The notes beneath the pieces were generated by a model. It searched no databases. It was not told where the DNA came from and saw nothing but the letters and a program-made list of their open reading frames with translations. Of a stretch of DNA of 64,000 nt, positions 1 to 11,500 are shown in pieces; the first letter of the stretch is position 1, and each line of letters begins with the position of its first letter. The translations under genes and the position numbers were made by a program. Source of the DNA: Galaxea fascicularis (taxonomy: Eukaryota > Cnidaria > Anthozoa > Scleractinia > Euphylliidae); assembly GCA_948470475.1 (NCBI GenBank), contig OX419337.1:25636291-25700290 (forward strand), read 5' to 3'.

Positions 1-313
1 TCTGCAAACGTCATTCCAGTTTCGTGCACAAACAGTTCAGAAGGACTAGGAACTAGTTTTATCACGGACATGCGCAGTGTATGACCAGATCGAACACGAG
101 GTTGGTTCGGTCATGTTTTGTTGTCACGAACTAGGCTTAGTGTTATGTCGGCTCATTAAACGAGTTTAAATTAAGAGGCGATGACTTATCCTTGAATTTT
201 TGAACCGTTCGCAAGAACAAACAGTTTAAAAAGTGATGTTTTCGATACTTCTCACGTGCGATAACATAAATAATAAATTAAATTTATACCTCTTTAATAC
301 TAACCGTAGGTAG

Positions 314-372
314 AATACGGCCCGCAAAATTGACCAATCACACTGCGCGAACTAGCTAAGAGATATAAAAAC
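314..372 (+). repeat. Fragment of the TTACTAACC-type dispersed repeat (tail end)
   Basis: The stretch reading cccgcaaaattgaccaatca, then an actgcgcgaact-like segment and agagatat, matches the distal ends of the longer copies at about 43031-43320 and 62585-62856. Only the tail is present here. Confidence 0.5.
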
Positions 373-1810
373 TATATCGTCCATTTGACGCGAAAATATC
401 ACCGGATATTTTCCAAGGTTCATTGTTAGGTTTGCGGTAAGGGTGGGGTCAGAATTTGATATCCAGGTTAGCTTAAAGGCACCCGGGTAAGCTTCAGAAT
501 TCGGTCTTCAGTCAAGCCAGATTGGGTGGTTGGCTTGCATACATACTTTATGTAATAGGAGACGATTAGTGTTCCAACGTTGTTGGGCCATCGAAATTTT
601 TCAAAAACGTTTTACAACGATCCAAGATTATTCGGTCCTGACTTAAGAAGGTTGATTCTTGATGGGATAAAATTTTCGCGCAGTTACGCTTGGCTCAGTT
701 TCCCTTCCCACCAAACTAAATACACACCTTTCAATAAATCGTACAACACTTGAGTTTTATTTGATATTTGTTACAAAGGGATCAAGAATTAGATGTCTCT
801 TGAAACTTTTGACCAATTCATTGGAAGTAATTGCGTTATAGTATTTTCAAACTTTTTTTGGCTTTAAAAGCAGTTCACTTCGGCGCTGGTTCGCGATTCC
901 TCTCTTCTTTAGTCCTAAAATTATCATCTCAAAGAACGTTCAATGGTTCTGGTCAACATTAATATTGTAATAATGTGGTTAATAAATAGATATAAATGGC
1001 TATGTACAGTTGAGGTTACATGAGGTATTAGAGTAAACAATTTATATCAAGTTATACTAGACTTGGGCAATTCTTCATTTCTATATCTTCGCCATGACAG
1101 AAGGAACAAAGTTTCGCACATTATTTCAAGAATCCTTGAACAACAGGAAAAATGCTTTTGCTCTGAAAATGTAAGGTTGTGACGCCTGGCGACGACGCAC
1201 ACAGGACAAGCAAACAGTTAACTTCTGTTTTGATACAAAATTAAGTTATTTCTTTACTGCAAATTTGTACCGGTTTTTGCCATCTGCATTCTAATCTTGC
1301 GCGCAGTTCTTTGCCAAATTGTTGCCCAATGTTTCAGAACAAACCAAGCTGCGTTTTCCAGGAAAATCGTCACAAAACTGCTGAAATATAAGTTTGTGCC
1401 TCTATAACCAAAAACAGGTTTTGCAGCTTTGGAACTCACGCCAACTGACAAATGTGGGATACAAAAAACTAAGACCTTTTACTATTGTATTTTCACATGC
1501 GGATTACAAAACCTCCACATTCATTGTTTACTTACGTTGCAATTCCGACCAAAAAAACTAAATTATTCCGTGGTACATGACTGCCAACCCTGTTTTTCCA
1601 GTTTCCTTTGACTATTGTACTGTTATTTACAAGTTAGTTCGCTTTTGCATCTTCAGTGCATCTATGATATAATGGATTGCGATTTGAGTCGGCGTTTACC
1701 TTATTACGTTTTTCAAATGCGCAAAGTAACAACTCTGGCAAATCGCCGCAAGTGAGTACCACACAACGAACCAATTCGATTCTCAGGAAATACATGAAAC
1801 TGGCACTGAG

Positions 1811-1897
1811 CGCGGGAAAATGTTGAGAGCAAATCACGTGGTTTTGGTTTTGCTTCTCATTGGTTGAGAAAGTGAAGCCGACCAAACACAAAGCATA
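1811..1897 (+). repeat. Dispersed CCAAT/ATTGG-rich repeat, copy 1
   Basis: It shares an ordered series of segments with the right edge of the window (63900-64000): gcgcgggaaaatg, ttggttttggttttgct, tcattgg(t/c)tgagaaa and a following ccaa(a/t)cac. The two copies are in the same orientation and diverged, as expected of an old dispersed element. Confidence 0.5.
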
Positions 1898-2578
1898 GTA
1901 ATATAAGGCCATAACAAAGACGAATTACTTTTGACACTCAATTCAAAACGTTTGTACTGATCTACATCAATTTCGAAACCTCGGTAATTCAAAATTTTAC
2001 TCGTTTTTGGTATATATCTTCTGGAGGAGTTTTCTTTGGTTCAACTTTAACCATAACTGGGCTTTTTTCTTCGGGATTTAAACAATTTCTCTTAATTCGC
2101 ACGTTCTCTTGCCCCCGAGTTCCGCCTCCCCCAACCCCTAGGGCATCCTCAGTAATTTCCCTCGTCTGCCGCTTTTAACCATACCACGACAGCACTGCCA
2201 TAAACGCCTAATTTCTTTCGAATCGAACTTAATTCAAGCTTCTAAAAATCCGCCAAAAAGGTCATTGTAACCAGTCTAATAACCCAAGCAGAATAAAGAA
2301 GTTGAAAAGATTGTATATGTAACTTGAATAGTACACGTGACGACTGCCTGAAATCCAAGGCCTGGCTAATGTTGGCGACTTTACAGACTGATTTCCTAAA
2401 GTCATCTTTAAAATGTCAACAGCTCTCGAACATGTGATCATAGCATGATCACACGCGTGATCATGTGACCCAAAACGTGTCCAATGATTCGCACAGTTCA
2501 TTCGTTCATTCTTCACTCAGTTTGATTGACAGCATCTCATCAGCAAGCCCTGCGTGCTTTTAGATGACTAAATTTGTG

Positions 2579-5500
2579 TTACATGTCCCTAACGAAGAAT
2601 GGTGATCCTTTCCATTTGATTCCTGTGTTTCTGTTCAGCACATCCACCATGCTCGTGCCTTCAGTCGGTAAAGTGGTTCTGTCTTTTAGCTGGTACAAAG
2701 CTGTGTCTTTGTTTTCATACCAGAATCGATCCCCGTCTCGCAGAACGCGATACTGTAGAGCGATAATGCGGGCGAAAGTCTCTCCCACACATCCCCCCTC
2801 AACATGTGGCTCTGCAAGTCCACCGATCCACAGATCGACGTCATCGACGCTTGTATATACTTTCTGTAGTTTCTCTTGTACTGTTTTGTCAGGAGTTATT
2901 TCCGCGAAAGAGGTACGTTTTGGCAAGCCTACGCCTTCTCGTACAGTGTTGTAATCTGGAAGGCCATGATCTCTGCCTCTCTGGATGTTTATAGCCACCA
3001 GGTCTAATCCCATCGTGTTCGTTCCAAAGAGAAAGTTGCGCACAGAATCGGAAAACTGCACATCAACATTCTGAGCCTTCTGTACCATCATACCTCTGAT
3101 TAGCGGTTCGATACCACCCTCATGGAGCACACGCCCTGGGTTGAAATACGCGTCACGGAGAGATAAATGACCGCTGCCAATCATGGTCCAGTTCTCGTCC
3201 AATCGTGGCATGACATTTCCAACTTGGCTATGACCAAACCTAAAGGCTGCTGTACCAAACTCGTTGAAGATCCCAACCTGGATTGACCGGTTGTAACCCT
3301 TGTACTCTCCAAGACTCTTGTACTCCTCAAGCCCAATGACCGTGGGAAGAAACTCGGTCCAGACAATTTTCTGCCATTTAGCACGCGCCAAAGTGCGCGC
3401 GTAGTTGAACAAAGTTTCGTCATCCATATTTTCGTAGCCAGGCTGCTGGAGAAGTTCGTCGCAGATGCGGTTGTGTTCACGTGACCATAGCGTGTGCAAC
3501 GCGATGAGGCCAGGTTGCACATTGACTCGGTTGTCACCTGACACGAGCATTTTGTCACGTGGTCCATTAAGGAGATTTAGATTGGTGAGTTCCCTGGTGT
3601 TGAAGTCAAGGACGTCACTTGATTGATGTTTGAGCTTTCCGTTCTTCATCGTTCGCAGAGCTAACGCTCGGCCTTCATCACAGCCGTAAACGAGCGACAG
3701 ATCGATGAAAGCTGTAACCTTGTTCACCTGCCAATAAAAAACATATAAAGTAAGTGACTATTCATAGTTGTTTTATGATGTTGTCTACTGAGCTCTATAT
3801 TCGTATGAAGCGCTCAAGTTTTCCCATTGTATCAAAGTAACATTACGAATCACCAGAAATTGTTGTCACAATCCAATCCAAATGGCGACCGCCTACCAAC
3901 GTCCCCAGTAGCTGCGGCCACTCGTTTGTTTTCTAGGTTGTCGCGCCTTTTTTTTTCTCGCGGTTGGTATTAATTGGGACGTTTTCAATTCGAGTGCTGA
4001 TTGGCTCACTGTTAACCTGCAACTACCTGATGCAAAACCAGCTATCTTTTGACAAGTCTTAGAAACATCTGATGGTCCTCTCATCAGAGTTTATCACAGA
4101 TGACCGATGCGACAGCCAAGCAAATCGTGTGATTAAATACGTTAGAACATGACCGACATTACCTGTTCACGTGGTCTTCCGTGTAGTTTACCGCTGGTCT
4201 GTATTATCCCTGATCGCCTGAAACGCATGATCTCTTTGCCTGAGCCGTGCGGGTCAAACCACGGGTCGCCCTCGGGGATCGGGATTCCAAGGTTATCTGT
4301 GGTTAGGAAATTTGCATACGGTGTAGCGAAGTCGGTGTCATGAGCCAACATCTGGCCAAAGTGCATGTGAAAATCGTTCAGACCCGCCTTGCTGAAAATA
4401 TCAGTGCGCTGGTCGCAGACAACGTTGGAAATAAGTCGCGGGCTCGATCTGTTTGAGCCCGCGGGTGCATCAAAACCGTCATCGTATGCTGAAGGGAGCA
4501 GGCGCAGTAGCGGCATAAATGGTTTGCCCCAGTCAGGGTGGGAAGGGTTGTTGTTGACAGCGTCCAAGCGAGGAAACTTCTCTGACAACTCTTCTTTCGA
4601 AGCAGCGGGGGTTTCCACTTTTGTCACCTGGAATGGATGATTTAGATAAGTTAAAGTACTGTAAAGAGGCTGTCTTTCCGTGTTTTTCTCAGAAGTGTTT
4701 ATCGTCTGATATTTCATTACAATTCTCAATACACTATGAATAAGGAAACTAACTAGATGACGATAATCTTCTATTAAGTGATTGGGTTTGATAATTTCAT
4801 GCCGTTATCTCTTCTTTGTCATGAAACCAGTTTTTTGGATCTCGGAACATGCCGCGTTTTTGGCAAATGCCCTTTAGTTAAAATATTTCAAAAAGTTTTC
4901 GACCCAGTGTTTTTATCAAGACAGATATGGTGAGTACATCCTAAAATTTCTCTGCTGAAAATCGCGGAATTATTCTATTGGAGTTATTCCATTTTCCTAA
5001 GACGGAATTCTTGCAGACATTTGGCGTTATCACAAATTTACGTTGTTAGTAGCCAGTAGCTGGATTGTCAGTGTTAACTCTTCATTCAATTGTAATGATT
5101 ATTCAGTCAGAGTGAATGTATGACCTTTGATCCTTTAGTAGCTTATCAAAAGTCACTACAGTAGTTTGCGCATGACCAGTGTGCGATCCGATTTTCTTAC
5201 CTTCACATTAACAGTGGCAATAGCTGAACTCACTCCGTCGCTTACTGCATAATTGAAACTATCTTCACCGGCAAAGTCTGCGTCAGGGTAATACGTGACG
5301 TGCTTGGATCCAACCACTACTTGCCCATGCGCTGGTGCCCGGGCTACCTCCTTCACCAGTAGCCGAGTGCAACTTGGAACCGACTCACCTGGAGACTTGG
5401 TCTCTTCAACAGCATTGCGATGACCCCATATGTCCCGAACAGTAACCGACGAACGGCGAGGAACGTTGTGAATGATGCGAGTGTTGTTTGTAACGGGCCA

Positions 5501-8500
5501 GTAGACACGGATTCGGAATGTTTCGTCGGTTTCCGAACCTAACCCGAAGTGTGCGACGAATTCGCCCTGCGCTGAGAACCCGGATACACCTCGTATTTCC
5601 CGCATGATTTCTCTCTCAAGTTTTGGGGAATATAGATAAACCATGGCCCCATTGCTTTCTCTATCGACGCTGGCTTCGAGGACTTTCACGCGAATGTAAT
5701 CTTTGTTATTACTGCCGATGTTACGGTATAAAACAGGGCGGTTCGCGTTGTTTGCGACGAAAACGTCCAAGTCACCATCTTCTTCATAATCAAACACAAA
5801 CATACCTCGTCCATCAAAAACATCAGTGATGCCTTTGTTAAAACCAGTTTCCACAAACCGGACAGACCCGTCATTGTTCTCAAAAAACATGTTGTCATAG
5901 AGACGTGTTGGTGTGTGGTGAAGGAAATCAGTGTCTGTGACATCCGGGTCATCAAAGCCATTGGTATGAATCAGATCCAGGTCTCCATCGTTGTCGTAGT
6001 CGAAGAAGGCTGCGCCCCAGGCCCAGTTTCCATAGCGGACCCCGGCCTCATCCGTCCGGTCAGAGAATTTGCGATTGCCTTCATTCCTGCAAAAGAGAGA
6101 AACTAATTCAGTACTGCACAAAGAAGTTTTGCCTGTCTTGCCTGTCTTCTGCAACACTCTAGAGACTTTCTCGAACTTTAGGTTTACTACCATACTCATC
6201 TGACGATATTATACACGGACGTTTGTTGTCAAAAGCCTTTCTCGATCCTGACTGGGTGCCTAGAATTACATGCATGATTAATACATGGGTGTACACTTTA
6301 GAACTTGTGATTTATTCATTGCGCTGTCCACGCCTAGCTGGAGTAATTCACGTGGTTTAACCCTAGTAATGTTCTAACACATTTACTTTCCAGAGCTACT
6401 CGTTAGTTCCTCTACAAACCTATAAAGCCTGTTTCCAGTGTTGCCGAATATGATACCTCCGCCCAGATACACATCTCTGAAGGGCTCCATTTGTTCTTTG
6501 GACATGTGAATGCTGCCTACAAACCAGTCCTGTCGTCCGTCCATATCGTAGTCCGCCACTGTAGAACCCATGCCATTCTCGTCCGTCCCAAGATTACCCT
6601 CCTTAGTCCCCTGTGTGAACGTACCATCGCCATTGTTCCAGAAGACATCGCTTGTTCTGAAATCTCCGTTCAGTACAAGGTCTTGGTGGCCTAAAGGAAT
6701 CGTTAAGCAAGAGTTACATTTAATAGTAGTGGTATGAGTTACCTAGGGTGGTAATTCTAATTTCGCTATGAAAAAATTTAGCTCCACAGTCGGCGTTTCG
6801 TTACATCGTTGATGGTAAAATGTGATAGTTACTCGTTGCTAGAATCTCTTTTTAAACTTTTGCTTGTTTGACCTCCCTTTTTCACCCCAACATTGTAGAT
6901 CTTCGGCGAGCAAACAACTGAAAAATTTACTGAGGCAAAGATGAGAATAGGTGCGATCAACTAACTTGACTAACTTTAGATATTTTTTTTCAAAAATCGT
7001 TCACCGATTCCTTACCATCACCGTCTAAATCTGTGAACATGGCGGCCAACTTGAAGGGTCCTGGAATGATGTCCTTGAGTAGTCCAGTGTTCATGACGCC
7101 ATAGTACCTAACATCAACGCCTCCAAACCTATCTGCATCAACAGTCGGCTGGGTAGTCTTACTCAGTCCCGCGCGCTCCGTAACATCTTCAAAGTATCCC
7201 GGTTTGCCTTGCGCGCCAAGGTTTCTAAGCAACTTGCAGTTCGAGTGCGAGGCATTGTTGTAGTCAAAGCTGAGATCAAGATGAGGTAACCACTCAGTTG
7301 TGTAAAGGTCTAGCCACCCGTCTTTATCATAGTCCCCAACAGCAATAGTCATGGTGCTTGTTTTGAAGGGCGTTATTACAGGGCGCAACGCTAGGCCCCT
7401 CTCCTCCGCCGCCTCTGAATAATGTCCCATACCATCGTTGATGTACAGATAAAACCTGCTCTCTGCCATGGTACCTACGTATATGTCCATGTCACCGTCA
7501 TTGTCAATGTCCAAAAACACTACCGCGGATGAGCGATGGAAAGCAGTCGAGCTCAGGTTAGCTTCGGCAGTGAAGTCCTGGTAAGTTCCGTTGCCAAGGT
7601 TACGCCATAGTTGGTCAGGGCCATCCATGCGCGCGTAGTAAATATCCATGAGCCCGTCGCCGTCATAATCAGCGGTTGCTGCGGCTCCCGAGCTGAGTTC
7701 CACAATGCAAAAGGATCCAGGAATCCAGACTTTCAGGTTAGGATCAAACTGGTCAAACAGGCAATCTGGTGCTTTGGGTGGCTTCTGTTGAATGGCTGTC
7801 ATGCCAAGGGCTTCTGCTACGTCTTCAAACATCATCTGCTGGACGAAAATAACGTATGTATCAAGCTTATCGTTGTGCTACTAAGTGCTACTAATCAGTC
7901 ACTCAGCTTCAAGGAAGATGCAGGATTAGAACACATGAAGAACAAGGAATTGAGACTGGATTAATATCAGGAAGAAGGTAAAGACAGGGGTGAGGATGAT
8001 GAACAAAATGATGGCGGCGCGCCTGTGATGATGATGAGAGGGAAGAGGATGGACGCCAATGATGGTGATGGTGAAATCACCATGTCAAACAATCTTTTAT
8101 AGTTAGTAACAAGTACCTTGTTTCCTTCAGAGAAATGCTTCTCTTCTTTAGTTATGCAAACCGCTGAACCATCCTTACTGTGGTCATTCTTCAGTACTGG
8201 AATATGCACGTGGCCATCATTCGTTGTCATGGTGACTTCATCAGATTGCGCCACGATAGAATCTGGCTTCGGTCGAACGATGATTCGAGCTTGGAGCTTG
8301 CCGTCGGAAGTCGTCGTAAGGTTTTCGTAAAGATACGAATACGCGAAGACATCTTCGCCGGAGAATTCCTCGTTTGGTATGTACGTTGCTTGAGCATCGC
8401 ACATTTCGTTCTGTATGTTGAGGTTTCCATCTGACGAGCTTGTAAAAGCTCCGTACTTCGGCTGCTCGACAATGACAACCTTTGGAGCGAGCTTTACGGA

Positions 8501-11500
8501 ACCCTTGTTGAATTTTAGAAAGTTGAAGGTTACTGGTTCGTCTTCATCTGTGGTGATCGTAAAAGAATCTTCCAATCCTAGAAAGATATAATAATCTGAT
8601 TTCAATGTGTGCTGCCGCGCGGTAACTTAGCTCAAATTTACTGAACTGTCACAAACTCCATATTGTAGAATCAATAAATGGGACCGGCACAAATTGATTA
8701 AAACTTAAAGGATAAAACTTACAGCATAATAAAACAGTACTGCTCAGAAGCTTTCATTTGAATGGTCATACTTTATGATTTCATCCACAGACTCAAAAGT
8801 TAGAACCACCTTGTACAAAACAGCACCCCAGCTAAAACCTTATCAATAGCTTACATTTCATTGGTTAATTTTTAAAAGATTTTGTCGACGGAAGCAAATG
8901 CGCCGGAAAGTCAAATTCCATAAACTCCAGGCGCGGTGAAGGTTCCATACATGCCGCGCACACATTAGGTTCCACTGACTAAAAGTGGCCTTGGGAAATA
9001 CAATTAAGTGTCAATATTGTTTAAGTCCAAGTTTTTTAACCTTGGCTAAAACTTGCAATTGATAAGAACTTATCGTTTGCATCAAATGTTGCAATACGGC
9101 ATCGAATAAGCAACCAACACGAAAAAGATTGGGAAAATTTCCGTTTTATCGAAAAAGTACAAAACAAATCAAGTTCTGCGACATTGAGTTACTTAAGGTG
9201 TAAAACTCTGTGATAACGACTGACGAGGTAGGCCCATTCAGAAAACTACATCATATGCGGTGCAAGATCGACTTAGCGTATCAACATCATTAGTTTTCCT
9301 TAGCCTCTTGAGGTAGAACTATTTTGTTGTCTTATCTTATCTTCCTTATCGTCATCCTCCATGCATTAATTATAATTTTGAGCTCTAAAATGAGCAGGTC
9401 CTAGGTGGCTTGTTGCTCAGTCGGCGGAGTTCTGCAGCAGCATCGCAGGGTTCCATTCCCGAAAAAGCGTCTTCCAGTTCTTGTTCTTTCTACACAAGTT
9501 TGAAACATAACTCTTTCGAACTTTCTAATATTCAAAGTGCCATAAATAGTGCAGCATATTGACCGTTTTCATGAAATACCGAGATTATTGTTTACATTTA
9601 TTTATTTATTTATTTATTTATTAGTCATAGTCCCCATGCACAAGCAAGCATAATATTAAGGTTGATTTTTTTTCCCTCGCTCTCCTACTGACTTAGGTTT
9701 TGAAGGGAAATAGGGAAATGTAGACTAGTGTCCTTATTGGCTAAAAAAAATCATCCTCTTTCTTATTGGTTGGCGTTTCGCGCTGCATACGTGCCCGTTT
9801 TCATCGCTACATATTTCTTACCAGAATGCAACAAAAGCAAACATTTAAAAACAAAATACTAAAATTTGCTTGCGTCGTAAGAGATTTGCTTTTTTCCCAC
9901 ATCTTTTCGTTGGCTTCATAGGAGGTAGCGGATTACACTTTCAGGGCGGAAATTATACTCATTAGAAATCTAAGGTTAAAAGTTATAATGGCAGAGGGGC
10001 GGAACCTGACCACAATAATCTTCCTGTTTATTTCATACTGCGCGGCTTAGAAAATTCAATTATTGCAATGTCAAGTGAACACTTTAGGAGGCAAAACCGA
10101 GCTTAAGATCTTGTTAACAATGTTTAACAACAGGAGACCAAAGACCAAAAATGGTCGAAATTCAATGCTGTTTATTCCACTTAAAACAAGAGAATTTTTG
10201 ACAGTGTGGGAACCATTCCATATTTTACTGGAAAGGTTTACAGCAAAAGCTAACAAGACCGCCGGGAGTAACCTTGTTGGCATAAGATTAAAAGCACTAG
10301 TGGAAATGCTGGAACAGTTTATTTGTGTTTTATTTTAAGGTCAGCTTAAACTCTTGTCAGTAATCGGTCTTACTTCGGATCAACCCTTTCAAACTGTCTT
10401 CAGCACATGTATTGTTAAACTGAGCCCCCAGTTTTGAATCATACCTTTTGCATTCATGGTTCACTTGGATATCTGTCATATCTGTCTTGGTCAATATACT
10501 TCCGCAGGAACTGTTTCCCAACGTTTTACTATAAAGCAGGTTTCCTGTGTTTTGAAAAGGGTCAGAATTCGCCGGAGAAAGACTCTTGTTAATTCTTTGA
10601 AAAGTAGCGTAAAAGACGACCGACGTTTGCGTAATTTACTCCCAAATAAAATCGCAGTGGCCACGTGGAATTATAAGTTTTTTTTTAAGATTTGTATTGT
10701 GATCCCCGGCCCGTAAAGTGTGACGCATCGAGTGAAACCATTTTGTACATATATCTCGTTTTCTGCAGTGTCTTTTATTGTACTATACTTGTGCCGTTTG
10801 AAAGCAGTCATTATGTTTTAAATAAGAGCCAATGAAGTTAATGTGGTAGCGAACATCACCGTCACAATCTCGGTCGTTGATTCTTTAGACTTTAGCTTGT
10901 TTTGTTACTGGTCCAATGTAAGTACAATACAAAACTTTGATGCTATTTCCGGTGACAATAACTGCAAAATATCGACATGATATTTAACACTCTTCAATAA
11001 GCAAGCTAGTCATGGGAGATACTATAACTTTTATCGCAAAAGCTGCAACTATAGCGCACAGAAATCGGCGAAAAAGTAGCATCTGACGATACATCTCTTT
11101 TACATCTTTTCCCACGGTGATTTTCAGCGGAGAAAACAATCATATTGAAAAGAGTGACCTTACATAATTCTTTTTATAAACATCAAATTAAAGAAATTAC
11201 CTACAAATTTCTCGCACTACCCTTAAAATGCGTTTTTCGTTAGTTGCAGCCGGGCAATGTTAGCACAGTTAGTATAAGAAAAGCGGTCTTCCCGTCTGCG
11301 AAAGATCTTAAGAGCTATTGGTCTGCATAAGTAAATACGGAAAAATATATAGAAATGTAGTTGCAACGGCTATCCTGACAAAGTCCTCGCCAGCTTGAAA
11401 CTGATTTTCCTTGTGTTTTGCTTCAGTAACGAAGATAATTGGGTTTAGGATTGTTGTTCCAGCGAACGTTCTTCGATATGGCGAGACAAATTTCGTAAAT

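Larger units (their letters stand above)
1..2578. other. Left flank, no gene recognised
   Basis: No reading frame here has a recognisable domain or splice structure. The interval holds a fragment of a dispersed repeat (about 314-372), one copy of a CCAAT-rich dispersed repeat (about 1811-1897) and a cluster of TGATCA palindromes (about 2435-2465). The part nearest 2578 lies just downstream of the minus-strand peroxidase stop codon and is probably its 3' untranslated region. The short open frames at 1254-1912 look like chance frames. Confidence 0.5.

Noticed and set aside
10071..10283. Minus-strand frame starting with a signal-like MPTRLLPAVLLAFAVNLSS
   Set aside because: The only nearby donor-like site (GTAAAC) is weak and phase 0, which fits no following exon. 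The frame overlaps an equally long frame on the other strand.
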